A stretch of DNA of 64,000 bases from Pantoea wallisii (GCF_002095485.1 NZ_MLFS01000017.1:1-64000), one strand, 5' to 3'. Numbered from the stretch's first letter, positions 9,170 to 18,568 are shown. Notes: generated by a model not told the origin, from the sequence alone. Program-made: numbers and translations.

Positions 9170-10822
9170 ATGCCCATTACGCTACCCCCGCAACGCCGCA
9201 TCAATCCCTATGCGCGCGTGCATCTCTGCTTTTTGGCAGTGTTCCTGTTCTCTGCTTTTCTCACCGCGCATGAAGCGCTGGAGCTGAAAAATAATTATGA
9301 GCAGCGGCAGAGTGCGCAGCTGGCGGAAATTCAGAAAGCGCTGGATAGCCAGTTTCAGGAGAGCGTGGACGAACTCAACTACTACCAGAAGATGCTTAAC
9401 TATGCGCTGACTCATCCGCTGGATGCGGATTACGGACGCGAGGCGCTCCGGCGCTTTCAGCTACTGCGTCATCAGCCCACCTGGCAGCTGCAGCTCCCCA
9501 ATGCCCGCAGTATGCCGCTGAATGGCGTTGGCGATAGTTGGCTGGCGCGCGACCCACTGCTGGTGCGTAATCCTGCCACGCTTGAAGCCGAGCTGCGCGC
9601 GGCGCTGGAGTTCAGCTTTATTATGCAGTTTGGCAACCAGACGCAGGATTTTCATTCGCGCTTCTGGTACACCTCACGTGCCGGCTACTTTATCAGCTCA
9701 CGCCCGCCTGAGAACGCGCAGGCGCTGGAGCAGAGCTACGCCACCATGATCCAGCGCGGCTATTTTCGCGATCAAAATCCGGCGGGCGCACAGCATGCGC
9801 AGCGGCGCTGGACCGGGGCCTATCAGGGCGAGTTCGGTGAAGGCTTAATGCTCACGGTCAGCTCGCCGGTGGTCAGTCAGCACTATTGGTATGGCGTACT
9901 GTCGATGGATTTTACCCGGCAGCGTATGCACAGCGTGTTGCAAAGCGCGCGGCACAGCCTGCTGCAGGGTAAGCTGCTGCTGGTTGACCACAATCTGCAG
10001 GAGATTACCCGCCTTAGCGCCCCGGACGATCGCCCCTTAACGTCGCAGCAGCAGGCCAGGCTGGAGCAGCGTATGCGGCAGCAGACCACCGGCGTACTGC
10101 GGCTCGGTACGCAGTTTGCCAGCTGGAGCAAACTGAATAATGTCGATGCCTGGCTGGTGAATATTCAGAGTTTGCAGCAGGGACTTTCGCAGGAGCTGGG
10201 GCGTCTGGCGCTCTTTCTGTTCGGGATGTGGCTGCTGTTTGTGCTGCTGCTGCTGCTGGCGCATCAGATCATTTTTCGTCTGGTTCGGCGCATGGATGCG
10301 TTATCCGCGCGGCTCTCGTGGCGCGCCAACTATGACGGTCTGACGCGGCTGCTTAATCGCAGCGCCTTTTTTGAGCAGTTTGTGGCGCTGGCCGCTCGCT
10401 GCCAGCAACAGCAACAGCCGCTGGCGGTGATTCAGCTTGATATTGACCACTTCAAGCAGGTCAATGACCGTTGGGGACATCAGGCCGGCGATCAGGCGTT
10501 GATGCATGTGGCGGCGGTGATTAGCCATACGCTGCGCCGCTATGATGTCGCTGGCCGTATCGGCGGCGAGGAGTTTTGTATTGTGCTGCCTGAAACAACG
10601 CTGTCAGACGCGCAGGCAGTGGCCGAACGCATCCGTATCCGGTTGGCGGGCAAAACCATACTGCTCAACGCCACCACTGTTTTTAACGTGACGCTATCGG
10701 CCGGCGTCACCAGCAGTGAAGAGCAGGGCGATTACAATGCGGAACGATTGCAGGCGGTAGCGGACCGCCGCCTGTATCAGGCCAAAAGCGGCGGCCGCAA
10801 CCGGGTCTGTGCTGAAGATTAG
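9170..10822 (+). CDS. dgcQ: Diguanylate cyclase DgcQ (YedQ)
   Basis: Membrane-bound GGDEF enzyme making cyclic di-GMP from two GTP; in E. coli it affects cellulose production and motility. Architecture of the 550-residue protein: N-terminal transmembrane helix (about 20-40), a periplasmic CHASE7-like sensor, a second membrane helix (about 345-368) and a C-terminal GGDEF domain. The active-site loop is RIGGEEF, with DGLTRLLNR and IQLDIDHFKQVNDRWGHQ upstream. Its stop overlaps the convergent glycosyltransferase stop by about 3 bp. Confidence 0.92.
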   Translation: MPITLPPQRRINPYARVHLCFLAVFLFSAFLTAHEALELKNNYEQRQSAQLAEIQKALDSQFQESVDELNYYQKMLNYALTHPLDADYGREALRRFQLLRHQPTWQLQLPNARSMPLNGVGDSWLARDPLLVRNPATLEAELRAALEFSFIMQFGNQTQDFHSRFWYTSRAGYFISSRPPENAQALEQSYATMIQRGYFRDQNPAGAQHAQRRWTGAYQGEFGEGLMLTVSSPVVSQHYWYGVLSMDFTRQRMHSVLQSARHSLLQGKLLLVDHNLQEITRLSAPDDRPLTSQQQARLEQRMRQQTTGVLRLGTQFASWSKLNNVDAWLVNIQSLQQGLSQELGRLALFLFGMWLLFVLLLLLAHQIIFRLVRRMDALSARLSWRANYDGLTRLLNRSAFFEQFVALAARCQQQQQPLAVIQLDIDHFKQVNDRWGHQAGDQALMHVAAVISHTLRRYDVAGRIGGEEFCIVLPETTLSDAQAVAERIRIRLAGKTILLNATTVFNVTLSAGVTSSEEQGDYNAERLQAVADRRLYQAKSGGRNRVCAED

Positions 10823-12039
10823 ACGTTGCCGTTGTTATCCTCTTCGACAGCCTGATAGATGCGCTGCAGGATATCCGGGAAAGCGGACTGCACGCGGCTC
10901 CAGCTGGGTATAAACGGCTTTTCATTTGGACGCTCGATAAATGACTGGCCGGCGTCCAGAATCGCCTGCGTAAACATCTCAACCGCCGCTTCTTCGATGT
11001 GCTGGTCAAACTTCAGCCCATTCATCGTCGCTTCGTGGTTGTAAATCTCCATCATGTCCAGCGCGTTGCGGTAGTACGTGGCTTTCAGAACGCGGAATGA
11101 ATCGCTGGTGAGCGGAACGCCCATGGTTGCCAGCTTACGTAACAGCGACTGCACGATGTCGTTGCTCATACGTTTCAGGCCGCCGGTGCCATCATCTTCA
11201 GCCAGCGGCTGGTGTTTGTGATCGTAATTGTCGGCGATCTCTACCTGGCAGGTTTGACGCGTGGTGTAATTGCGATAGATCTCTGAAAGCACGCCAATCT
11301 CCAGCCCCCAGTCGCCTGGAATTTTGATGCCGTTGAGCACGTGGGTGCGCATGGCGAACTCACCGGAGAGCGGATAGCGGAAGCTGCTGAGATAGTCGAG
11401 ATACTCCGAGTGGCCGTAGACTTTCTGCAGGGAGCGCAGCAGCGGGCCGACCAGCAGACGTCCGACGCGACCATTGAGTTTGCCATCCGCCACCCTGGCG
11501 TAGAATCCTTTACAGAACTCATACTGAAAAGCGGGATTGGCAAGCGGATAGAGCAGCCGCGCCAGCATGCCGCGCTCATAGGTGACGATGTCACAGTCGT
11601 GCAGCGCGACGCACTGGGTGCGATCGGAAGCCAGCGTATAGCCGGTACAGAACCAGACATTGCGCCCTTTACCCGGCTGACTGGGGGATAAACCCTCTTT
11701 ATCCAGTTCAGCATCCAGCGCTTTGAGACGCGGGCCATCGTTCCACAGGATGCGATGGCGCTGCGGCAGGCGCGAGAAGAACTCACGCGCAAAGAGAAAC
11801 TGATCGCGATCGGCACGATCGAGGCCAATGACAATCTCTTCCAGATAGGGCACTTTCGCCAGCTCATTGACGATGTTATCCAGTGCCGGGCCCTCCAGCT
11901 CAGAGAACAGCGAAGGCAAAATCAGCCCCATTTTGCGTTTACGGGCAAAGCGCACCATCTCTTTTTCCAGCGACTCTACGCTGCGGTGGGTGAGATTATG
12001 AAAGTTGGTAATTACGCCATTTTGGTAAAAATCACTCAT
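10819..12039 (-). CDS. Glucosyl-3-phosphoglycerate synthase-like glycosyltransferase
   Basis: A 406-residue GT-A fold transferase of the GT81-like group (glucosyl-3-phosphoglycerate or related glucosylglycerate synthases). Visible are LPSLFSELEGPALDNIV, IVIGLDRADRDQF, WNDGPR, GKGRNVWFCTGY and the DxD-like HDCDIVTYE metal/nucleotide-sugar motif (near residue 150). It lies 26 bp downstream of yedP, a sugar-3-phosphoglycerate phosphatase homologue, so the two likely form synthase plus phosphatase for glucosylglycerate, a compatible solute known in Dickeya. The substrate is inferred. Confidence 0.8.
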   Translation of the reverse strand: MSDFYQNGVITNFHNLTHRSVESLEKEMVRFARKRKMGLILPSLFSELEGPALDNIVNELAKVPYLEEIVIGLDRADRDQFLFAREFFSRLPQRHRILWNDGPRLKALDAELDKEGLSPSQPGKGRNVWFCTGYTLASDRTQCVALHDCDIVTYERGMLARLLYPLANPAFQYEFCKGFYARVADGKLNGRVGRLLVGPLLRSLQKVYGHSEYLDYLSSFRYPLSGEFAMRTHVLNGIKIPGDWGLEIGVLSEIYRNYTTRQTCQVEIADNYDHKHQPLAEDDGTGGLKRMSNDIVQSLLRKLATMGVPLTSDSFRVLKATYYRNALDMMEIYNHEATMNGLKFDQHIEEAAVEMFTQAILDAGQSFIERPNEKPFIPSWSRVQSAFPDILQRIYQAVEEDNNGNV

Positions 12040-12065
12040 CGTCTCATCCTTCTTATCGGTTGCCG

Positions 12066-12869
12066 TTAAACGGATTGGGCAAGAAAATAGTCAAGGCCTT
12101 CACGCCAGCCTTCAGGGCCCGGGCGTGCGGTGTGATAAACGTTCTCCTCATCGGGGCGCTGTAGCACCACCGGGGTTTTACTGAAGCCTTTAATCACCAC
12201 GGCGTAATCGACGCGCTCCAGCATTGGCGCGTCATTCGGACCATCGCCCAGGCCGATAGTCGTGCGCTGATGCCCCTCCTGTTCAGCCAGATGCTGCTGC
12301 AGCTGCGCCAGTGCGACGCCTTTGCCGCTGCCGGCAGGCATAACGTGCCAGAAGCGGCCACCCTGCGTTAGTGCAAGCTGGTGCTGCGCCAGGGCGTGAC
12401 GAAAATCATCCAGCTTCTCTTCGTCATCACGCCATAGCACTACCTCGGAAGCGTCCCGCAGGCGGCTCTGGCTGGCCTCTGTTAACGTCAGGCCGGTAAA
12501 GCGCGCGACCTCAGCATCGCTGAACTGGTGGAAGCCGTCGAAACGGAAGTCGGCCTGCAGCGTTTGCAGGGTCTGACACAGTGCCCGATAAGAGGCAGAG
12601 GGCTCCTCGGTGAGCGGCTCATCGCCGCCGAAGGCGACGCGTGCGCCGTTCTCGGCAATAAAAGGCGCACCGGCAATGCCCAGACGTTTTTGCAGCGGAA
12701 TGATTTCAGCGGCGGTTTTGCTGGAGCAGATTACCAGCGGGATATGGTGCGCGTTGAGACGTGCCAGCCACTCGCTGGCGGCATCCCAGTTGTAGTCGTG
12801 ATGGTCCAGAAGCGAACCGTCAAGGTCAGTTACGATCAGCAGGGACGAATCAAGCGGGATCATCATCAC
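12066..12869 (-). CDS. yedP: Mannosyl/glucosyl-3-phosphoglycerate phosphatase YedP
   Basis: HAD-superfamily Cof-type phosphatase of 267 residues. Motif I is VTDLDGSLLDH (near residue 13), motif II SSKTAAEI, and motif IV GLGDGPNDAPML (near residue 215). Homologues dephosphorylate mannosyl- or glucosyl-3-phosphoglycerate. It is first in a two-gene operon with the downstream glycosyltransferase. Three consecutive ATGs (12869, 12866, 12863) follow a GGAGTGTG ribosome site; the exact start is uncertain by a few residues. Confidence 0.85.
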   Translation of the reverse strand: MMMIPLDSSLLIVTDLDGSLLDHHDYNWDAASEWLARLNAHHIPLVICSSKTAAEIIPLQKRLGIAGAPFIAENGARVAFGGDEPLTEEPSASYRALCQTLQTLQADFRFDGFHQFSDAEVARFTGLTLTEASQSRLRDASEVVLWRDDEEKLDDFRHALAQHQLALTQGGRFWHVMPAGSGKGVALAQLQQHLAEQEGHQRTTIGLGDGPNDAPMLERVDYAVVIKGFSKTPVVLQRPDEENVYHTARPGPEGWREGLDYFLAQSV

Positions 12870-13109
12870 ACTCCTTAAGCCCGGAGGGCATCCGTAAAGC
12901 GAAGTGATATCAGTATAATAGCGTAATCACGATCACACTTTGGCGTGCCACTGGCGCAGTCAATATCCAGGATAATTCTTAAAAGGCCGGCATGCTAAAA
13001 AGTTTGATGCACGCTTTGTGCACCGCTTTTATCAGTCGTGAAGCGATGTTTTCGGTAACAGCTACGCATGATTATGCAGATTTGTTCGATTAGCGTGCAG
13101 AAATGAGAC

Positions 13110-13137
13110 TTGTCTTAATACAGTTAAAGCGTAATCT
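13110..13137 (+). promoter_or_regulatory. Candidate dsrA promoter
   Basis: TTGTCT, 16 bp, TAATCT, placing a start near 13144, immediately before the DsrA-like sequence. Sequence match only. Confidence 0.5.
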
Positions 13138-13143
13138 GGCCCG

Positions 13144-13212
13144 GTGTTAAGATTTCCTGGTGTAACGAATTTACTGATCTCTTTTACCCGGCCATCCCGC
13201 CGGGTATTTTTT
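13144..13212 (+). ncRNA. dsrA: DsrA regulatory RNA, short form
   Basis: Positions 13150-13172 are identical, as far as I can recall, to the E. coli DsrA segment (core ATTTCCTGGTGTAACGAATT) that pairs with the rpoS leader to activate its translation. A terminator hairpin follows (ACCCGGC / GCCGGGT then seven T). The location near yodD and dsrB matches E. coli synteny. The RNA would be about 65-70 nt against 87 in E. coli: the middle hairpin that carries the hns-pairing segment is replaced by a linker of about 13-14 nt. The 5' end is estimated. Confidence 0.85.
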
Positions 13213-13223
13213 TGAAATCGATT

Positions 13224-13460
13224 TCAGCGGTTCACTTCGGAGATGGTGAAGTCCCGGATGTCCAGTTCAAAAGCGTCGGCCAGCTCAGTATAAGAGTCGA
13301 ATGCCTGACCATTAACGTGCACGCGGTGCGCGTGTTCCGCTTCCATAAACTCTTTCACCTCGCCTGAAGTCCTCTTTTGAATCGCTTCCAGTAACGATTC
13401 AACGTCAATGTTCACTTCACGCTGTACGTTGTCGCTGTACTCTTTTGCTGTCGTCATCAT
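13224..13460 (-). CDS. yodD: YodD peroxide/acid-stress protein
   Basis: A 78-residue protein matching E. coli YodD in its start (TTAKEYSDNVQREVNIDVE) and end (LADAFELDIRDFTISEVNR). Function is unknown; the E. coli gene is stress-induced and RpoS-dependent. The ATG at 13460 has a GGGAGG ribosome site; longer upstream readings run into unrelated sequence. A CTATACT element, typical of RpoS promoters, lies on this strand near 13490-13496. Confidence 0.88.
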   Translation of the reverse strand: MMTTAKEYSDNVQREVNIDVESLLEAIQKRTSGEVKEFMEAEHAHRVHVNGQAFDSYTELADAFELDIRDFTISEVNR

Positions 13461-13536
13461 AGCCTCCCGGAGGCGGATGGGTTCTCTGACAGTATAGACG
13501 CTGGTTGAAAGGGGCGGCGGGCGGTACAAAACAGGC

Positions 13537-13561
13537 AAAAAAAAGCCCGCGCTGCGCGGGC
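13537..13561 (-). terminator. Minus-strand terminator without an upstream gene
   Basis: On the minus strand GCCCGCGC-AGCGCGGGC is followed by eight T. No minus-strand ORF lies between this and the chemoreceptor gene at 14392, so it may end a small RNA (see findings). Confidence 0.65.
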
Positions 13562-13772
13562 AAAAATCCTTGTTACTTTTAGGTTGACTGCGCCTTTGGG
13601 GTTGGTGCAGTGAGGAGAGTGTAAAGCCAGGGCGCGTCAAAAATCTCTCTGCTAAACGTTAAGAAAGTGAAAAGGTATGTTTTGACACATCTTTACCCGC
13701 TAACACCCCCCTTTCTGTGTAAATCAGCTATGCTTAGTGTTTGTTGATAATGATGTTTATCAGGGAGTTAGT

Positions 13773-13931
13773 ATGGATCTTATTCGAATTATTATTGCTA
13801 TTCTGCTGCCGCCGCTGGGCGTGTTCTTACAGGTTGGATTTGGCGGGGCGTTCTGGCTGAACATTCTGTTGACGCTGTGCGGTTACATTCCAGGTATTGT
13901 GCACGCGGTATGGGTTATCGCACGTCGTTGA
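13773..13931 (+). CDS. Pmp3/YqaE family membrane peptide
   Basis: A 52-residue, two-helix membrane proteolipid of the Pmp3/UPF0057 family: [20 protein letters not shown], then [23 protein letters not shown]. Family members are stress-induced and affect membrane potential in yeast and plants. Start at the ATG with CAGGGAG upstream. It sits between dsrA/yodD and dsrB, a position I do not recall from E. coli. Confidence 0.9.
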   Translation: MDLIRIIIAILLPPLGVFLQVGFGGAFWLNILLTLCGYIPGIVHAVWVIARR

Positions 13932-13998
13932 TCCGGATCGGGCAGCGCCGGTTATCTTCCGTTACACTGAGCACAGGATTTTTTCTGGAGAGCGCTCG

Positions 13999-14190
13999 AT
14001 GAAGGTCAATGATCGTGTAACGGTTAAAACGGATGGCGGCCCGCGTCGTACCGGTACGGTGCTGGCTGTTGAGGGATTTAATGAAGGCACCATGTATCTG
14101 GTGGCGCTGGAGGATTATCCGCTGGGGATCTGGTTCTTTAATGAGAGCGATCACGCTGAAGGGGTGTTTGTGGAGCCTCTGCAGGAGTAG
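13999..14190 (+). CDS. dsrB: DsrB small protein
   Basis: A 63-residue protein nearly identical at its start to E. coli DsrB ([17 protein letters not shown]) and containing [15 protein letters not shown]. The function is unknown; in E. coli the gene lies beside dsrA and rcsA and depends on RpoS. Start chosen by homology with a TGGAGAG ribosome site. Confidence 0.92.
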   Translation: MKVNDRVTVKTDGGPRRTGTVLAVEGFNEGTMYLVALEDYPLGIWFFNESDHAEGVFVEPLQE

Positions 14191-14217
14191 ATCGTTACCC
14201 GGATAGTAATCACCTTC

Positions 14218-14252
14218 TCCGGCGTGGCGACCCACAGGAGCGCCACGCCGGA
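14218..14252. repeat. REP-like perfect palindrome
   Basis: Twelve-base arms TCCGGCGTGGCG / CGCCACGCCGGA around an 11-nt loop, with no T tract. It lies between convergent dsrB and the chemoreceptor gene. It could be a REP-type element or a rho-assisted transcription barrier. Confidence 0.55.
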
Positions 14253-14391
14253 AGTCAACGGCATCAAGATGTTCAGAAACAGCGATACTCCATTAACCCT
14301 CTATCCGCAGTGAGAACATCCACGCAAATTCGCCAGCCCCTCAGGCCGGCGCTATGGATTCAGTGTTAATTAATTTCCCTGCCTTCAACCC

Positions 14392-16095
14392 TTAAAACGT
14401 CTCCCAGTTATCGCTCCCGGGTGCCGCTAAAGCCGCGCGCGGGGCCAGCACCGGGGATTTCAGAGCCGGTGCTGGCGCGGCCTTCACCAGCGAACCCGGG
14501 CTATCGTTCAGGCGGAAGGCGGCCACCGCCTGCGTCAGTTTACCGGCCTGATCTTCCAGCGAAGCCGCTGCCGACGAGGCCTCTTCCACCAGCGAGGCGT
14601 TCTGCTGCGTCACGTTATCCATCTCTGTCACTGCCAGACTCACCTGCTGAATGCCGCGGCTCTGCTCATCTGACGCTGCCGCAATCTCCGACATAATGTC
14701 CGTCACGCGGCGGACGGCCTCAACGATTTCGCCCATCGTGGTGCCCGCTTCACCCACCTGGTGTGAGCCGTTGGTGATCAGAGCCACCGATTCTGCAATC
14801 AGCGACTCAATCTCTTTGGCTGCCTGCGCACTGCGCTGGGCCAGATTACGAACTTCACTGGCCACCACGGCGAACCCGCGTCCCTGCTCACCGGCGCGTG
14901 CCGCTTCAACCGCCGCGTTTAGCGCCAGGATATTGGTCTGGAAAGCGATGCTGTTAATAACGTTGGTAATCTCCGCAATCTTCTTCGAGCTGCCGGAGAT
15001 ATTGTTCATGGTTTTCACCACGCCGCTAACCAGATCGCCACCGCTCTGCGCTTTGCCGGACGCATCAGCAGCCAGCTGGCTGGCATGGTGCGCGTTCTCG
15101 GCATTCTGCTTCACGGTTGCCGTAAGCTGCTCCATGCTGGCGGCCGTCTGCTCCAGCGCGGAGGCCTGCTGCTCGGTACGGGAAGAGAGGTCGGTATTGC
15201 CCGCGGAGATTTCGCTTGATCCCTGATAAATAGCGACGGCACCTTCGCGCACTGTCCCGACGGTACGCACCAGCGCCGCCTGCATCAGCTGCAGGTTGTG
15301 TTGCAACGTGCCAATCTCGCTGCGGCCATACGCCTGCTCCGGCGCGGTGAGGTCGCCCTGTGCGATACGCTCGATAAGCGATACGGAGTGACGCAGCGGA
15401 TTAATCACCACGCGGCGCAGGAAAATAAACGTCAGCAGCACCAGCACCACGGCGCTGGCAAAGGCAACAGCCATGGCGATAAAGCCGAGCCGTGACTGAT
15501 GCTCCGCCTGGGCACTGATATCCGCCGCGCGATCGGTGCGAATCTTAATCGCTTTCAGCAGCACTTCGTTATAGGCATCATCCAGCTTGCGCGTCACGTC
15601 GGTCTCCTGCGCGATAATGCCCTCAAAACTGCCCTGTTTCGCCGACTCAATCATCGGTTTCAGCCCCTTCTCAACGTAATCGTTGAAACGGGTGGCAAGC
15701 GGTTCATCCAGTGCAATACCCGCAGGCGTTTTTGCCGGACGATTCATATAGAAGTTAAACCCTTCGCGCGCCTGCGTAATGCGTGTTTCAGTACGCGCCA
15801 GATCGGCCCGGTAGCTATCCATCTCACCAATACGCGCGGCTGCGCCAGCCTGAATTACGTTCAGACGTGCAGTACGTAAATGGTTCGAACTGTTTGAGAG
15901 CCCCATGCGAATCTGGATTTCATTTGTGGCGTCATCCAGCGAGTTATTACTCAGAATTAAAAAGTAGCTGGCGAGTCCAATACACAGGGCAAAAAGCAGC
16001 AGAATGCCACCAAAGATCATGCTGAATAGAGGCATCAGGCGCAGGTTCTGCCAGATGCTGAGCTTATACTGCCCATCGATCGATGCTGTTTTCAT
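14392..16095 (-). CDS. Methyl-accepting chemotaxis protein
   Basis: A 567-residue canonical chemoreceptor: first membrane helix (about 22-45), four-helix-type periplasmic ligand domain, second membrane helix (about 205-228), HAMP, and a methylated signalling coiled coil with the invariant tip IAFQTNILALNAAVEAARAG. It ends in NWETF, the CheR/CheB tethering pentapeptide, so it is a high-abundance type receptor like Tsr/Tar. The ligand cannot be told from sequence. Start chosen at MKTASIDGQYK (AAGGATAT upstream). Confidence 0.92.
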   Translation of the reverse strand: MKTASIDGQYKLSIWQNLRLMPLFSMIFGGILLLFALCIGLASYFLILSNNSLDDATNEIQIRMGLSNSSNHLRTARLNVIQAGAAARIGEMDSYRADLARTETRITQAREGFNFYMNRPAKTPAGIALDEPLATRFNDYVEKGLKPMIESAKQGSFEGIIAQETDVTRKLDDAYNEVLLKAIKIRTDRAADISAQAEHQSRLGFIAMAVAFASAVVLVLLTFIFLRRVVINPLRHSVSLIERIAQGDLTAPEQAYGRSEIGTLQHNLQLMQAALVRTVGTVREGAVAIYQGSSEISAGNTDLSSRTEQQASALEQTAASMEQLTATVKQNAENAHHASQLAADASGKAQSGGDLVSGVVKTMNNISGSSKKIAEITNVINSIAFQTNILALNAAVEAARAGEQGRGFAVVASEVRNLAQRSAQAAKEIESLIAESVALITNGSHQVGEAGTTMGEIVEAVRRVTDIMSEIAAASDEQSRGIQQVSLAVTEMDNVTQQNASLVEEASSAAASLEDQAGKLTQAVAAFRLNDSPGSLVKAAPAPALKSPVLAPRAALAAPGSDNWETF

Positions 16096-16132
16096 ATCCT
16101 TGCTCTCATTTAGGTAAGTGTTCTGAGAGCTA

Positions 16133-16159
16133 TCATCGGCAGGGCAGGGCAAAGGATGA
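16133..16159 (-). promoter_or_regulatory. Possible sigma-28 promoter of the chemoreceptor
   Basis: On the minus strand GCCGATGA (7 of 8 to the FliA -10 GCCGATAA) with a weak -35 (TCATCCTT) 11 bp upstream, just ahead of the receptor gene. Confidence 0.4.
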
Positions 16160-16245
16160 GATGGAGAAGTGAGACGCAGGTCGCAAAACCGCTAAAATGC
16201 AACAGGGCCAGTCACATGACTGGCCCTGACGCTTATCGCACGAAA

Positions 16246-16881
16246 TTATCGCACGTTTACATAAATACCGGAGGTAACATTATCCGTCAGTCGTACCACA
16301 TGGTAGATAACCTGTTTATTATGCGTTTTAATTTTACGCTTAATATTACCTTTATGTGACGAAACTGTTTTCGCTTTAATTTGCATCTTGTCTGAAATCT
16401 GAATGGTGTCATGGCCTGACATCCACATTTTCAGCATGTTCGATTCAGTCTGACTTAATGTCAGTGGATGAATATCGAGCCCGGCAGAAATACGCGGGGA
16501 TGCATTGAGTTTCTTTTGCAGATAAGTGCCTAACAGCGAGTCCAGCGTCGAAGTTTTTATCGATTTTGACGTAATAATCAAGTTCTTACGAACGTAGAGA
16601 TATTCCTCAAAATGGATATTCGAGATCGCCATGAAGATAAAGAATAGCGTATCAGGATGCTGCATAATAATGGAGCGAATACGATCGCTGGAATCGGATT
16701 CATGAATAAAACATTCTTCATTGATAAATACTACGCCCGGCTTTAATTGCTCACATCTTTGTTGCAATTGTTCGATATCCGATGCGGAGGTAATATTTTT
16801 CTTTTTGACTCCTTTTGCCGACATATAGTCCGACAAACCCAGGCGTGTGTAGTTACATGAATCCATAATAATCGTTGGCAT
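16246..16881 (-). CDS. rcsA: RcsA, capsule regulator
   Basis: LuxR-type auxiliary regulator that heterodimerises with RcsB to activate exopolysaccharide genes and repress flagella. The 211-residue protein starts [20 protein letters not shown] and has a C-terminal helix-turn-helix ([19 protein letters not shown], then [19 protein letters not shown]) almost as in E. coli. It is a Lon substrate in E. coli. Start by homology; an upstream in-frame ATG (16899) is not conserved. It lies between flagellar fliR and dsrB as in E. coli. Confidence 0.95.
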   Translation of the reverse strand: MPTIIMDSCNYTRLGLSDYMSAKGVKKKNITSASDIEQLQQRCEQLKPGVVFINEECFIHESDSSDRIRSIIMQHPDTLFFIFMAISNIHFEEYLYVRKNLIITSKSIKTSTLDSLLGTYLQKKLNASPRISAGLDIHPLTLSQTESNMLKMWMSGHDTIQISDKMQIKAKTVSSHKGNIKRKIKTHNKQVIYHVVRLTDNVTSGIYVNVR

Positions 16882-17510
16882 TATAGCGACCCTCACCAAT
16901 TTGTTATCCGTTTAAATCAACGATGAATACGCGTTTGCGGTACGAGAGAGATTTCCAAAGACACTTTTTTTATTCTGCTCTGCAGCCTGGCGAAATATAC
17001 CCGTGCGCCATCATGACTCGTCCCTGACCCGTTCTGCGAAGTTTTTTGTGTTACATCCACGTCACGCTTAATCCCGCGATAGTGGGAATCGCCGGGAATT
17101 TGTTTTAAGTATGTAATTCGCTCTGTTTTTGAGAGCCCTGTCACTATCGCGCAAGTCACAGACAAATCTGATAGGACAAATCTTAAAAACATTTGTATCG
17201 CGAAAGTGTGACGTTTCAGCGAGCGTTGACAATGCCGGAAAAAAGGGATTTAGACAAGAAAAATCGCTTTTAAATTTTTTTTGTTTAAAAACAGCCCTTT
17301 GAGCATTTTATCAACCAATTCGCAAGGTGAAGCACCTTAAGAATCGTCTGAGTAAAATACGCGAAGTGCCGTTTAATAAGAATAATTTTCACCAAAAATG
17401 CGTATTTATCAGAATAACCTCAGTTGATTTCTGAGAAATATGGTTCGAAAAATACACAGAATGATTTTGAATACTTAACTATCAGATAAGGATGGCAACA
17501 GTATCGTTAA
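16882..17510. other. AT-rich rcsA upstream region
   Basis: A 629-bp gap upstream of rcsA, downstream of fliR. The part 17200-17510 is markedly AT-rich, as expected for an H-NS-silenced rcsA promoter. A sequence TAAGAATCGTCTGA near 17339-17352 resembles an RcsAB box (consensus TAAGAATATTCCTA) but is far from the start. The 91-codon ORF at 16917-17192 (minus) shows no recognisable protein and is not counted as a gene. Confidence 0.45.
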
Positions 17511-18299
17511 TCATCCGGCAGGGGAGAGCTCTGACACAAACTGGGCGAGTAAATCAAAGACTTCGCTAAACAGATGTTCGCAGAAAGGGGCAAGAAGCGG
17601 CATCATCATACCCAGGCTAAGAATGCCTACCGTTAAGGTAATCGGGAAGCCAATAGCAAAAACCGACAGTTGAGGTGAAACACGGTTTAACAAACCTAGT
17701 GCCAGGTTTAGCGTGAGGAGCAGAACTATTAAGGGCAGCGCTAACATCATGCCATTAAGGAAAATTAAACTCGCTGATTTCGTCAGCGCCATGAACGCGT
17801 TTGCGTTCAGCGGCTGATCATTAATCGGCAGCGTATGAAAACTGTCCACCAGTAACGAGATCAACCACAGGTGACCGTTAAAGGTCAGGAACAGTAACAT
17901 CGCCAGCATATCGAGAAAGCGAGCCAGCAGCGGCATGTTCACCCGGCTATTGGGATCGAGCAGCGTTGCGAACGATAACCCCATCTGCAGGCCAATCATC
18001 TCACCGGCCAGACGCACCGCTGAAAAAGCAAACTGCATTGTCAGGCCAATCCCGACACCAATCATCAACTGCTGTACCAGCATCCAGAAGCCAGACGGAG
18101 TAAAGAGCGTCACTTCAACCGGCGGCAGCAGCGGCATCAGAATCCAGGTGGTAACAACCGCCAGACCAATTTTGACCCGCTTGGGAATGTTTCGTTCATT
18201 CAGCACCGGTGCGCTGGCAAAAAGAGCCAGTAAGCGCACCATGGGCCAGAAGAATTGAGCCACCCAGTGAACCAGCTGGCTGCTATCGAGCGTAACCAT
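17511..18299 (-). CDS. fliR: Flagellar export protein FliR
   Basis: Polytopic inner-membrane subunit of the flagellar type III export gate (FliPQR). The 262-residue protein has several hydrophobic helices and the family segments [31 protein letters not shown] and [20 protein letters not shown]. Its start overlaps the fliQ stop by one base, indicating translational coupling. Last gene of the fliL-R operon. Confidence 0.95.
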   Translation of the reverse strand: MVTLDSSQLVHWVAQFFWPMVRLLALFASAPVLNERNIPKRVKIGLAVVTTWILMPLLPPVEVTLFTPSGFWMLVQQLMIGVGIGLTMQFAFSAVRLAGEMIGLQMGLSFATLLDPNSRVNMPLLARFLDMLAMLLFLTFNGHLWLISLLVDSFHTLPINDQPLNANAFMALTKSASLIFLNGMMLALPLIVLLLTLNLALGLLNRVSPQLSVFAIGFPITLTVGILSLGMMMPLLAPFCEHLFSEVFDLLAQFVSELSPAG

Positions 18300-18568
18300 C
18301 AGCCGATGAGATAGGGCAGGTTGCTAAACAGCGTGCGGATATAATCCAGCATCAGGTTCAGCATCCACGGACCGGCGACCACGGCAGTCGCAGCAACGGC
18401 CAGGATTTTCGGGATAAAGGACAGCGTCTGTTCGTTAATCTGCGTGGCGGCCTGAAGAATACTGATGATCAAACCGCTCACCATAGCGACCAGCAGCAGT
18501 GGAGCGGCCATCATCAGGGCGACGCGCATCGCTTCCTGGCCCAGTACCATTACCGATTCCGGTGTCAT
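18299..18568 (-). CDS. fliQ: Flagellar export protein FliQ
   Basis: An 89-residue, two-helix membrane protein of the export gate: [19 protein letters not shown] and [18 protein letters not shown] match the family. It follows fliP after 41 bp and overlaps fliR. Confidence 0.95.
   Translation of the reverse strand: MTPESVMVLGQEAMRVALMMAAPLLLVAMVSGLIISILQAATQINEQTLSFIPKILAVAATAVVAGPWMLNLMLDYIRTLFSNLPYLIG

Noticed and set aside
16917-17192. 91-codon minus-strand ORF upstream of rcsA
   Set aside because: No ribosome site, no recognisable protein, lies in the AT-rich regulatory region.
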